Notes: generated by a model from the letters alone, not told the origin. A DNA stretch of 9,016 nt from an uncultured Oscillospiraceae bacterium (GCA_900762005.1 CAAFEV010000023.1:1-9016); one strand, 5' to 3'; counted from the first letter of the stretch, positions 1 to 6,019 are shown. Numbers and translations: made by a program.

Positions 1-309
1 GTACTTCTTTGACTAGCTGCTTTCAGAATTGCAAAATTTGTTATCTGAAATATATCTGATTTTGCAGTCTCGGTCAGAAACCATCGGAGCATTGAAAGTC
101 CGCTTCATTGGCGATTAGATGTGTCTTTCCGCGAGGATTCATCCCGTGCTCGTAAAGATAACTCCTCGTTGAATTTGAATATTCTTCGGAAACAAGTGCT
201 GTCTCTTTTAACTAATTATGAGTTTGGTAAAAAAGTTAGTGTTCGCAGAAAAATGTCTCGTGCCGCTATGGACAATACAATTCTTTCTATTATTCTCTCA
301 AAAAAGTAA
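1..309 (+). pseudogene. ISAs1-family transposase, C-terminal remnant
   Basis: Reading the plus strand in frame from position 1 gives a C-terminal stretch typical of ISAs1-family (DDE, IS4-like) transposases. VRNHRSIESPLHWRLDVSF corresponds to the family pattern VRxHWxIENxLHWxLDVxF. It is followed by REDSSRARKDN, NLNILRK and a basic tail that ends at a TAA at 307-309. The catalytic-region Glu (in SIES) is still present. The copy is decayed: in-frame TGA codons lie at 10-12 and 46-48, the usual Trp after VRxH is Arg, and the segment between the expected YYISS-like motif and VRNH looks several residues short. A frameshift near 45-60 is possible. The region is clearly more AT-rich than the genes beside it, consistent with acquired DNA. 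The 5' part of the element lies outside the window, so where the damage starts cannot be seen. Confidence 0.82.
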
Positions 310-324
310 ATGCTGTTGCCGTGG
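302..324 (+). repeat. Inverted repeat copy 1 (probable IS right end)
   Basis: These 23 bases contain the core TGCTGTTGCCGTGG and match 8948-8970 perfectly in reverse complement. This copy overlaps the last codons and stop of the transposase remnant. Inward of the repeat the two copies differ, apart from a loose AAAA...AGCCCTC similarity. Confidence 0.85.
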
Positions 325-383
325 AAAAAGCCCTCCCGCAGTTGATTTTCGGCGCAATTTGTGGTATGAAGAATTCAAATGTC
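325..383. other. Short intergenic gap, IS to deacylase gene
   Basis: This gap lies downstream of the minus-strand deacylase gene. I find no convincing terminator hairpin with a T-run on the minus strand here. IS insertion may have displaced the original terminator, but that is inference. Confidence 0.5.
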
Positions 384-860
384 TCAATCTGTCAGGCCGG
401 CACTCCGGCAGGGGAGAAGACGCAGCAGCTCTGCGGGGCACAATTCCACCTGTATCCCGATTTTTCCCGCGCTGAAAAACATCTTCGGCAGGCTGACCGC
501 GCTCTCGTCAACGAAGGTGGGAAAGCGTTTCTTCATCCCGATGGGAGAGCAGCCGCCGTGCACGTAGCCCGTCAGCGATAAAAGCTGCTTTGCAGGCAGC
601 ATTTCAACGGATTTTTCTCCGGCTGCACGTGCAGCCTTGCGCAAATCAAGCTCCTTGGCAACCGGAATGACGAACACATAATTTGCACCCGATTTTCCGA
701 CTGTCACCAGCGTTTTAAAGACCGCTGCGGCATCCAGCCCCAGCAACGCGGCAACCTGAACTCCGTTGACCGCCGTCCTGTCCGGGCAGAAATGCGCCCG
801 ATAGGCTACACCCGCCTGCTCCAGCAGGCGCATGACGTTTGTCTTTTGCTCACCCGACAT
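384..860 (-). CDS. ybaK: YbaK/EbsC-family Cys-tRNA(Pro) deacylase
   Basis: This 158-residue protein belongs to the YbaK/EbsC family. These are free-standing relatives of the prolyl-tRNA synthetase editing domain that hydrolyse Cys-tRNA(Pro) in the cytoplasm and prevent cysteine misincorporation at proline codons. The family signature GYVHGGCSPIGMKK lies at residues 98-111. The conserved lysine of the VFKTLV segment is K49, equivalent to the essential Lys46 of Haemophilus YbaK. Length is normal for the family. An in-frame ATG 51 bases further upstream exists, but I chose 860 because it is preceded by AAGGAAGGTG at 866-875 and because family proteins begin at about this residue. The gene is transcribed away from the acetyltransferase gene, from a promoter at 883-911. 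A short GC hairpin (GCCGG-CCGGC) lies inside its 3' coding end, without a T-run. Confidence 0.93.
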   Translation of the reverse strand: MSGEQKTNVMRLLEQAGVAYRAHFCPDRTAVNGVQVAALLGLDAAAVFKTLVTVGKSGANYVFVIPVAKELDLRKAARAAGEKSVEMLPAKQLLSLTGYVHGGCSPIGMKKRFPTFVDESAVSLPKMFFSAGKIGIQVELCPAELLRLLPCRSAGLTD

Positions 861-882
861 AAAAACACCTTCCTTTTTCCGT

Positions 883-911
883 ATTCTACCACGCAGAGCA
901 AGAAAAGTCAC
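883..911 (-). promoter_or_regulatory. Predicted sigma-A promoter for ybaK
   Basis: On the minus strand a -10 box TAGAAT (883-888, 5 of 6) is preceded by TGG, an extended -10. A 17-base spacer separates it from GTGACT (906-911, 4 of 6). Transcription would start near 876, giving a leader of about 16 bases that carries the ribosome binding site. Confidence 0.6.
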
Positions 912-930
912 GCTTGTAATTTATCATGAA

Positions 931-935
931 AGAGG
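931..935 (+). promoter_or_regulatory. Ribosome binding site fixing the acetyltransferase start
   Basis: AGAGG sits 8 bases before the ATG at 944. The upstream in-frame ATG at 926 has no purine-rich sequence ahead of it and would place this site inside the coding region. The start at 944 is therefore preferred. Confidence 0.65.
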
Positions 936-943
936 TTGAACCG

Positions 944-1534
944 ATGAATTCTTCCGTCAAAATCCGTTATGCCGCCTTGGAGGACGCAGCGGCTCTCGCC
1001 GGAATTTACGCGCCCTATGTCCGAAATACTGCAATTACCTTTGAATTTACACCGCCCGACGCAGAGCAGTTTCGGGAGCGAATGGCGCATAGTATGCAGC
1101 AGTATCCCTACCTCGTTGCGCAGAAGGACGGGGAGCTTGTCGGCTATGCCTACGCCGGACAGTTCAAGGACAGAGCCGCTTATGCCTGGGCAGTGGAGAC
1201 GACCGTCTACGTCCGCAGTGACCGCAAGCACTGCGGTGTCGGGAAAGCACTTTACGGCGCATTAGCCGAATGTCTGCGCACACAGGGAATTCTGAATATG
1301 AACGCCTGTATCGCCGTTCCGCAGCAGGGCGAGCATACGGTGCCGCTGGACAGCGTTGCGTTCCACGAGCAGCTCGGCTTTCAAACTGTTGCCCGCATCC
1401 ATGCGTGCGGCTTCAAACAGGGAAGCTGGTACGATATTGTCTGGATGGAGAAATTTCTCGGCGCACATGAGGACAAGCCGCCGGAGCTTCTGCCGTTCCC
1501 GGCGGTGCGTGCGCTTTGTCCGCAATACGAATGA
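944..1534 (+). CDS. GNAT acetyltransferase, phosphinothricin/YncA type
   Basis: This 196-residue cytoplasmic GNAT-fold N-acetyltransferase uses acetyl-CoA. It begins with the usual VKIRYAALEDAAALAGIY strand-helix. It carries the family's TFEF segment at 32-35, an acidic ETTVYV strand (E85, the likely catalytic base) and the acetyl-CoA pyrophosphate loop RKHCGVGK at 94-101. The C-terminal half (FHEQLGF...GFKQGSWYDIVWMEK) matches the Pat/YncA subgroup pattern LHExxGFxxxG...KxGxWxDvvWMxK. Members acetylate phosphinothricin, methionine sulfoximine/sulfone or other amino acids. The true substrate here cannot be read from the sequence. About 20 extra residues follow the conserved end. No clear promoter was found upstream. 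A strong two-way terminator lies just downstream. Confidence 0.88.
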   Translation: MNSSVKIRYAALEDAAALAGIYAPYVRNTAITFEFTPPDAEQFRERMAHSMQQYPYLVAQKDGELVGYAYAGQFKDRAAYAWAVETTVYVRSDRKHCGVGKALYGALAECLRTQGILNMNACIAVPQQGEHTVPLDSVAFHEQLGFQTVARIHACGFKQGSWYDIVWMEKFLGAHEDKPPELLPFPAVRALCPQYE

Positions 1535-1540
1535 AAAACG

Positions 1541-1575
1541 GCTTGTATCAAAATGCACCGCGTTTTGATACAAGC
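1541..1575. terminator. Bidirectional terminator, acetyltransferase / FTR-like gene
   Basis: A perfect 13-bp stem pairs 1541-1553 (GCTTGTATCAAAA) with 1563-1575. The loop can extend pairing through a U-G, a G-C and a C-G pair. A T-rich stretch (TCATTTCCTTATT) follows on the plus strand and CGTTTTTCATT follows on the minus strand. It therefore suits both convergent genes. Confidence 0.85.
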
Positions 1576-1589
1576 TCATTTCCTTATTG

Positions 1590-1787
1590 TCAGAGTGATT
1601 TGTAGTAGAGCATACAGTGGCAATAGCCCTCGTAGGTCGGGTCTTTGATCTGCTCGCGGAATTCCCGGCACATACATTTGTTGTCCTCGCTGCGCTCGCG
1701 GCGGCAGGGACAGTAGCCGCCGGTGCGTTTCAGTCCCTCCCGGACGGACTCGACAAGCTCCTTATCGGTGTTGAACGTGATTTTCAT
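1590..1787 (-). CDS. Short ferredoxin-thioredoxin reductase catalytic-chain-like protein
   Basis: This 65-residue protein has three CxC motifs, at C26/C28 (GYCPCR), C38/C40 (CMC) and C56/C58 (GYCHCMLYY). CPCR and CHCML(Y/F) are hallmarks of the FTR catalytic chain, which binds a [4Fe-4S] cluster beside a redox-active disulfide and passes electrons from ferredoxin to thioredoxin-like partners. It is shorter than the plant and cyanobacterial chain, and the middle CxC lies about 7 residues closer to the first pair than in that enzyme. No variable-chain subunit, thioredoxin or ferredoxin gene is in the window. Start 1787 is supported by AGAGGG seven bases upstream. It has its own promoter (1829-1857) with a short leader hairpin, and shares the terminator at 1541-1575. 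The family call is good. Its actual electron donor and target are unknown. Confidence 0.82.
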   Translation of the reverse strand: MKITFNTDKELVESVREGLKRTGGYCPCRRERSEDNKCMCREFREQIKDPTYEGYCHCMLYYKSL

Positions 1788-1805
1788 GGCATTGCCCTCT
1801 TTCCC

Positions 1806-1827
1806 GGCGGACAGCCCGCCTTTTTTT
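1806..1827. terminator. Hairpin with T-run; terminator on plus, leader hairpin on minus
   Basis: GGCGG-ACAGC-CCGCC followed by seven T has the form of an intrinsic terminator on the plus strand. There it would stop read-through from the acetyltransferase before the lipoprotein promoter. On the minus strand the same bases form a hairpin at the very 5' end of the FTR-like gene's mRNA, just ahead of its ribosome binding site. Which role matters is not decided by the sequence. Confidence 0.55.
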
Positions 1828-1828
1828 C

Positions 1829-1857
1829 AGTATGCCACAGGTTTGCGTGCTTGTAAA
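1829..1857 (-). promoter_or_regulatory. Predicted promoter for the FTR-like gene
   Basis: On the minus strand TTTACA (1852-1857, 5 of 6) is followed, after 17 bases, by CATACT (1829-1834, 4 of 6) with TGG directly before it (extended -10). A-tracts from the tandem repeat lie just upstream and could act as an UP element. Start of transcription is expected near 1822. Confidence 0.55.
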
Positions 1858-1861
1858 TACC

Positions 1862-1911
1862 TCCCGCACAATTTTTTTGGTTTTCATCCCGCACAATTTT
1901 TTTGGTTTTCA
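1862..1911. repeat. Perfect 25-bp tandem duplication between divergent promoters
   Basis: Two identical 25-base units (1862-1886 and 1887-1911) each contain CCCGCACAA followed by seven T and GGTTTTCA. They lie exactly between the minus-strand promoter of the FTR-like gene and the plus-strand promoter of the lipoprotein gene. The end of unit 2 supplies the latter's -35 bases. Each unit carries a T7 tract, so the two tracts are 25 bp apart. Confidence 0.95.
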
Positions 1912-1934
1912 AATGCGGAAAACTGTGATATACT
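1906..1934 (+). promoter_or_regulatory. Predicted promoter for the lipoprotein gene
   Basis: TATACT (1929-1934, 5 of 6) is preceded by TGA (extended -10) and, 17 bases upstream, by a weak -35 TTTTCA (1906-1911, 4 of 6). The extended -10 should compensate for the poor -35. The leader of about 20 bases ends in AGGAGG (1950-1955), six bases before the ATG. Confidence 0.6.
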
Positions 1935-1961
1935 GACGGGGATAGAAACAGGAGGCAACCG

Positions 1962-4016
1962 ATGAAAAAACTGATTGCATTTATTTTGATTTTTGTCCTA
2001 CTTCTTTGCGCTGCCTGCACGAAGGCAAACGTTGCTCCGAAAAACACAGAGCAGCCCGCAACCGTGCCGACGCAGACCGAGCCGCCCGCGCCGGAGCCGG
2101 AGGTGCTTGAGGGAATCACCCTGTTCGACGAGGGCACGAACAAAAACGAAGCCGGCGATGTGCAGCTTCGTGCCGTGATTGCCGCCGATGCCAAGAGGAA
2201 CGGGAAATACCTGCTCTGGCTCAGCCTGTATCAGCTCAATGATACAAGCCTGATTGCGGTTTATTCCGTCTCCGACCAAAAGCCGCAGCCGAATATACAG
2301 GACGCGCAGGAGGTGCCGATGATGAGCGCACAATGCGCGGTCTGCTTTGATTTGCAAACGGGCAGCGTCACAAGAACCGTGGAGTTTCCGGCGGAGCAAT
2401 ACGTTGGCGAAGCCTATTCCTACGGTTATTTCAACCAAACAGGGTCGCTGCTCTGGTATATCCGCGCAACAGACGGGGTGGCTAGCTACACCGCCTATAA
2501 CGCCGCGCTCGACGAGGTGCGCAGCTTCACGCCGCAGGCTATGGACGGAATGCTCAGTCCGGATGGAACGGTTTACTACCGCTGCGACAACTTCCGCGTC
2601 TATGCACAGCTGACAGACGGCTCTGCACAGCCGCAGGAAATCACGCTCTCGCCGCAGCTTGCCGTCACACAGCTGGAGGGTGCTTTCTTCGGCGCAGACG
2701 GCGCGGTCTGCCTACAGCTCAACGGCTATGCCGCGGATATGCAGCAATATAACGCGACGGTAGAAGCAAGCAGTGGTGAAATCCGCTCGATGCAGCCCGC
2801 CGACAGCTTATCCTACTATTGTCAGAACGGCCTGCTGATTCAGACCGATTATGACACGGGGAGCTTTCTTGCTGTCGGAGGAGGCAGCTGCCGTTTTCAA
2901 AAAGCTGACGGCGTAATGCCGACCTTTGAAGCGGTACGCGGCGGACGCATCCTCTTTTCCGAAACCGTAGCCGGCGCACAGGAGACATGGATTACCCTGA
3001 CGCTTGCCGATGTCGCAACGGGTGTAATCCTCGGCACAACGAATTTTACGGTGCCGTCGGCGTATGCCATGCCGTACTCCTACTGCATTTCAGACACTGC
3101 AGTGGTGATGATTCTCTCCGGCGCGGACGGCGCGGACGGACAGGGGATTTACCGCTGGGATTATCCGATTTCTGTCGGAACGCAGACGAATATCTCCGCA
3201 ACGCCGGGCTCCCTGCCGGCCGATTTGCCCGAGATTATGCCGATTTATGACCCGTCGCAGCTTTTGCCGCAGCCGGCTTCTCAGGAGCTTTCCGATTTAC
3301 GTACACGGGCGGACGCGCTGGAAGCGCAGTATGGCATTGAACTGTTCCTTGCGCAGGAGTGCGCCGGGGTGTTCGGCGGCTATGCTGTGATTCCCGTCAC
3401 CGACCATGATACGCTGGCCTCCGCCCTTGATACTCTGGAGGCGGAGCTGACAAAGTACCCCGACGGCTTCTTCCGCCAGTTCACCGAGAGTGAAATCAGC
3501 ATTTATTTGGCAGGCGAGCTGAAGGGCGTTGAGAGCGATAACCTTGAATATGCCGGCGGCTTTCAGGCCGAATGGAAGGGCAGAGCCGCGATTGTGATCG
3601 ACTGCCGCTATACCGATTCTGTCATCAGCACCCTGCATCATGAAATTTCCCACGCCATTGACGGGCATCTGACCATGAGCAATACCGCAACAGACGATAC
3701 GCGCTGGAATTCCATGAATCCGTCGCCCGACTGCTATACCTATGATTACGGAAGGTTCGGCACGGAGGATACCGTGCGTTATACCTATTGGCAGGCGGGT
3801 GCCGCCGACGCGTATTTCTATGACGAATACAGTCTGACCTTTGAGAAGGAGGACCGTGCGCGGCTGTTTGAGCATCTGATGTCGGATGGTTTAATTGATT
3901 GGGAGAACGCGCCGCATTTGTTGGAAAAGATCAACTATTTAGCGGAATGTATCCGCGCCGGCTTCGACACCGTCGGCTGGCAGGACGTCTATTGGGAACG
4001 CTATCTGGATGATTAA
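1962..4016 (+). CDS. Surface lipoprotein with C-terminal HExxH metallopeptidase-like domain
   Basis: This 684-residue protein begins with a lipoprotein signal peptide: KK, a hydrophobic core at 4-15, and a lipobox LCAAC with the modified cysteine at C19. It is expected to be lipid-anchored on the outer face of the membrane. A Pro/Thr/Glu-rich linker spans about 25-50. Residues ~50-420 are rich in short beta-type segments with recurring aromatic/Gly-Asp turns, suggestive of a beta-propeller, but I cannot assign a family. Residues ~430-684 form a putative zinc peptidase. HHEISHAIDGHL contains HEISH at 560-564 (HExxH), and a YSLTFEKEDRARLFEHLM segment at ~624-641 has the form of the downstream acidic third-ligand region of gluzincin-like families, about 66 residues on. 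Substrate is unknown. The next gene starts 13 bases after the stop, with its ribosome binding site overlapping it, so the two are probably co-transcribed. Confidence 0.8.
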   Translation: MKKLIAFILIFVLLLCAACTKANVAPKNTEQPATVPTQTEPPAPEPEVLEGITLFDEGTNKNEAGDVQLRAVIAADAKRNGKYLLWLSLYQLNDTSLIAVYSVSDQKPQPNIQDAQEVPMMSAQCAVCFDLQTGSVTRTVEFPAEQYVGEAYSYGYFNQTGSLLWYIRATDGVASYTAYNAALDEVRSFTPQAMDGMLSPDGTVYYRCDNFRVYAQLTDGSAQPQEITLSPQLAVTQLEGAFFGADGAVCLQLNGYAADMQQYNATVEASSGEIRSMQPADSLSYYCQNGLLIQTDYDTGSFLAVGGGSCRFQKADGVMPTFEAVRGGRILFSETVAGAQETWITLTLADVATGVILGTTNFTVPSAYAMPYSYCISDTAVVMILSGADGADGQGIYRWDYPISVGTQTNISATPGSLPADLPEIMPIYDPSQLLPQPASQELSDLRTRADALEAQYGIELFLAQECAGVFGGYAVIPVTDHDTLASALDTLEAELTKYPDGFFRQFTESEISIYLAGELKGVESDNLEYAGGFQAEWKGRAAIVIDCRYTDSVISTLHHEISHAIDGHLTMSNTATDDTRWNSMNPSPDCYTYDYGRFGTEDTVRYTYWQAGAADAYFYDEYSLTFEKEDRARLFEHLMSDGLIDWENAPHLLEKINYLAECIRAGFDTVGWQDVYWERYLDD

Positions 4017-4021
4017 GGAGG
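4015..4021 (+). promoter_or_regulatory. Ribosome binding site overlapping the lipoprotein stop codon
   Basis: AAGGAGG overlaps the TAA of the upstream lipoprotein gene and lies 8 bases before GTG at 4030. It argues against the in-frame ATG at 4009, which would sit upstream of this site. The arrangement suggests translational coupling. Confidence 0.8.
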
Positions 4022-4029
4022 AACGCAGT

Positions 4030-4701
4030 GTGAATGAACAGGAGCTACGCGAGCTGATGTGTGATATCGGCAGACGGATTTATAACCGCAATATGGTCGC
4101 CGCGAATGACGGAAACTTCTCGGTACGGCTTGCCGAGAATGAATACCTCTGCACTCCGACCGGAGTCAGCAAGGGCTTTATGACGCCGGGTATGATGCTC
4201 AAGGTGGACGGACAGGGAAAGGTCCTTGCCGCAAAGCCGCCGTATCGCCCGACCTCGGAGTTCAAAATGCATCTGCGCGTCTACCACGACCGCCCCGACG
4301 TCAGCGCGGTTGTCCACGCCCATCCGATGTATGCCACTGCCTTTGCAATCTGCGGCAAGGGTCTGACCGCCCCCATTTTACCGGAAGCGGTAATTAGCCT
4401 GGGCGCGGTGCCGCTGACGAAATACGGTCTGCCGTCCAGCGACGAAATTCCGAACAACATCGCAGAAGCTATTCAGCATTATGACGCGGTTTTGCTCGAA
4501 AATCACGGTGCACTGACCTACTCCGACAGTCTGCTCAACGCTTATCTGAAAATGGAATCCGTGGAGTTCTATGCACAACTGCTCTATTTAACCGAGCAGC
4601 TCGGCGGCGGTCAGAAATTTCCGCCGGAGGAAATCGAACGCCTTTACGGCGTGCGCAGAGCCTTCGGCATGAAGGGCAGACACCCGGCTGACGAGGTCTG
4701 A
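4030..4701 (+). CDS. Class II aldolase, L-fuculose-phosphate aldolase-like
   Basis: This 223-residue member of the class II aldolase/adducin family starts at GTG. It carries GNFS at 28-31, TPTGVSKG at 42-49, a catalytic-type Glu E77 (in RPTSEFKMH), HAHP at 96-99 and ENHGA with H159. Zinc ligands H96, H98 and H159 and E77 are spaced exactly as His92, His94, His155 and Glu73 of E. coli FucA. FucA cleaves L-fuculose 1-phosphate to dihydroxyacetone phosphate and lactaldehyde. No fucose isomerase, kinase or transporter gene is nearby, so related activities are equally possible. Examples are 5-deoxyribulose-phosphate aldolase of the 5-deoxyribose salvage route, L-ribulose-phosphate epimerase-like or methylthioribulose-phosphate dehydratase-like activity. 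It is cytoplasmic and probably co-transcribed with the lipoprotein gene. The palindromic repeat downstream provides its terminator. Confidence 0.87.
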   Translation: MNEQELRELMCDIGRRIYNRNMVAANDGNFSVRLAENEYLCTPTGVSKGFMTPGMMLKVDGQGKVLAAKPPYRPTSEFKMHLRVYHDRPDVSAVVHAHPMYATAFAICGKGLTAPILPEAVISLGAVPLTKYGLPSSDEIPNNIAEAIQHYDAVLLENHGALTYSDSLLNAYLKMESVEFYAQLLYLTEQLGGGQKFPPEEIERLYGVRRAFGMKGRHPADEV

Positions 4702-4719
4702 CACGCCTGGTTTCGTCAG

Positions 4720-4867
4720 AAAAAGGGGCTGTTGCAGAATCGGTTTTTCTGAAAAATAGCCAAATAAAAACGAGCTGAAAAACGCAAATAATTGCAGTTT
4801 TCAGCTCGTTTTTAAACTTTTTCAAGAGCGTTTTTTCGAAAAAATTCATTTTGCAACACGCCCTTTT
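4720..4867. repeat. Imperfect palindromic repeat element (MITE-like)
   Basis: The two halves of this 148-bp stretch are reverse complements with gaps. The outer ends GGGGCTGTTGCA (4725-4736) and TGCAACACGCCC (4852-4863) agree at 10 of 12 positions. Inside them lie matching small palindromes (TTTTTCTGAAAAA at 4744-4756, TTTTTTCGAAAAAA at 4831-4844) and then the central long hairpin. It has no coding capacity. It fills the whole gap between two convergent genes, and the last codon and stop of the metallophosphoesterase lie at its edge. Terminal inverted repeats and small size suggest a non-autonomous mobile repeat. No target duplication is evident. Confidence 0.65.
4766..4813. terminator. Long bidirectional terminator hairpin
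   Basis: A perfect 16-bp stem pairs 4766-4781 with 4798-4813 (arms AAAAACGAGCTGAAAA and its complement). It is topped, after a 2-base mismatch, by an inner GCAA/TTGC stem with an ATAA loop. T-runs end the stem on both strands, so it can terminate the aldolase gene and the convergent metallophosphoesterase gene. Confidence 0.85.
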
Positions 4868-5971
4868 TTAATACAGTGTCAGTACGAGGTATTCGCAATG
4901 CGCCGCCGTGCGCAGGGGATAGCCCCAGCCGGCAAAGCCGGACGAGACATAGAGCTGACAGCTCCCGAAGGTATAATTCCCGTAGGTCGGTGAGCCGACC
5001 AACTCCGTAATCAGGTTCAGCGGCAGAAACTGTCCGCCGTGCGTGTGTCCGGAAAGCAGAACATCCGCTCCGGCAGCGTCGCATTCCTCTCCGCCGACGG
5101 GCTGATGGTCTGCAACAAGCACGGTCATTTCCTTCGGCGTGTCTGAAAGCAGGCGCGACAGCGGCAGACGTTTTTCACCGGCATCCGCCCTGCCGACAAG
5201 CAAAAGCTCGCCGTTGATTAGCCTCGATTCATCCTCTAAAACGGTAATGCCGTTTTCTGCGGCGGCCTTGGTCAGTTCCTGCACGCTGTAGGCGGGCGCG
5301 TCGGAGTAGCTCTGCTTGTCATGGTTGCCGAAGATGCAGTAAACCCCGTATCGGCTCTGCAGACCTCCGAGACAGGCGAAAACCTCGTGCATTTGGGAAT
5401 TTGCGGTTTGCTCCTCCACGATGTCACCGCCGAGAATGATAATGTCCGCATTCAGCGTGTTGATTTCCGCAACTGCGGCTTTCAGCAGTGCAGGCGATTG
5501 TACCGTACCGTAATGCGTATCGCTTAAAAAAATAATCCGGTACGATTTCGAAAGCGGCTTATTTACATCGAGCCGGTAGTCCGTGCGGACATATCGCGCC
5601 ATGTTGTAGCAGCCGTAGCCGAGCACAAGCGCGGTAATCAGCAGAGGAACAAGACTCAACCGATAAACTGTACGGAAAAACCGCTTCGGGCGCAAGCGTG
5701 GAAAGCATTTTTTCCAAAGCCAAACCGCCAAGTCCGTCAGGGCACAGAACAGAAAATAATGCAGCAACAAAACCGCCGGAAAGGCGAACAGATACAGGCA
5801 GCAGAGCGTGAGCAGCACGCCGCCCATGCGCAAGAGCACACGGCTTCGCCGTCTGCGCAAATCCGCGCCGAGAAACAGGCACAGCCGTTTCAGCCAGTGC
5901 TGCTGATACAGCGCAAGCAGCACGGTAAGAATGACAATCATGATTAAAATGGGTACAAATTGTGAAGGCAT
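4868..5971 (-). CDS. Membrane-anchored metallophosphoesterase (YkuE/YaeI-like)
   Basis: This 367-residue protein has hydrophobic segments at about 6-22, 51-63, 64-82 and 104-122, followed by a calcineurin-like metallophosphoesterase domain from ~145. The full di-metal signature is visible: SDTHYG (D151, H153), GGDIVEE (D183), FGNHDKQS (N216, H217), VADHQP (H289) and SGHTHGGQ (308-314). The order and spacing match the YkuE/YaeI/YpbG group, some members of which act on phospholipid-linked pyrophosphates such as UDP-diacylglucosamine. The substrate here is not known. The catalytic domain follows the last membrane segment, but which side of the membrane it faces is not certain. Start 5971 has GGAG eight bases upstream. 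The gene follows argF after 48 bases with no terminator, so read-through from the arg operon is likely. Its stop abuts the palindromic repeat. Confidence 0.9.
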   Translation of the reverse strand: MPSQFVPILIMIVILTVLLALYQQHWLKRLCLFLGADLRRRRSRVLLRMGGVLLTLCCLYLFAFPAVLLLHYFLFCALTDLAVWLWKKCFPRLRPKRFFRTVYRLSLVPLLITALVLGYGCYNMARYVRTDYRLDVNKPLSKSYRIIFLSDTHYGTVQSPALLKAAVAEINTLNADIIILGGDIVEEQTANSQMHEVFACLGGLQSRYGVYCIFGNHDKQSYSDAPAYSVQELTKAAAENGITVLEDESRLINGELLLVGRADAGEKRLPLSRLLSDTPKEMTVLVADHQPVGGEECDAAGADVLLSGHTHGGQFLPLNLITELVGSPTYGNYTFGSCQLYVSSGFAGWGYPLRTAAHCEYLVLTLY

Positions 5972-5991
5972 ATCCGTTGCTCCAATGTAAG

Positions 5992-6008
5992 CACGGCAAA
6001 AAGCCGTG
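5992..6008. other. Small hairpin between argF and the phosphoesterase gene
   Basis: CACGGC-AAAAA-GCCGTG forms a perfect 6-bp stem in the 48-base gap. No T-run follows on the minus strand, so it is not a typical terminator. It could stabilise or pause the transcript. Confidence 0.45.
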
Positions 6009-6019
6009 TCGGCAGATGT

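Larger units (their letters stand above)
1..324 (+). mobile_element. 3' end of a decayed ISAs1-family insertion sequence
   Basis: The transposase remnant is followed within 15 bases of its stop by a sequence that recurs exactly, in reverse complement, at the far right of the window. This is best read as the right terminal inverted repeat of the element, which then ends at about 324. The element sits 59 bases beyond the 3' end of the deacylase gene and does not interrupt it. Target duplications cannot be tested because the left end is outside the window. Confidence 0.65.

Noticed and set aside
384..911. Longer ybaK start at 911
   Set aside because: The 17 extra residues are not family-like, include the -10 region of the predicted promoter, and lack a ribosome binding site. 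The start at 860 has one.
926..943. Upstream ATG of the acetyltransferase
   Set aside because: No ribosome binding site precedes 926, while AGAGG lies at the right distance from 944.
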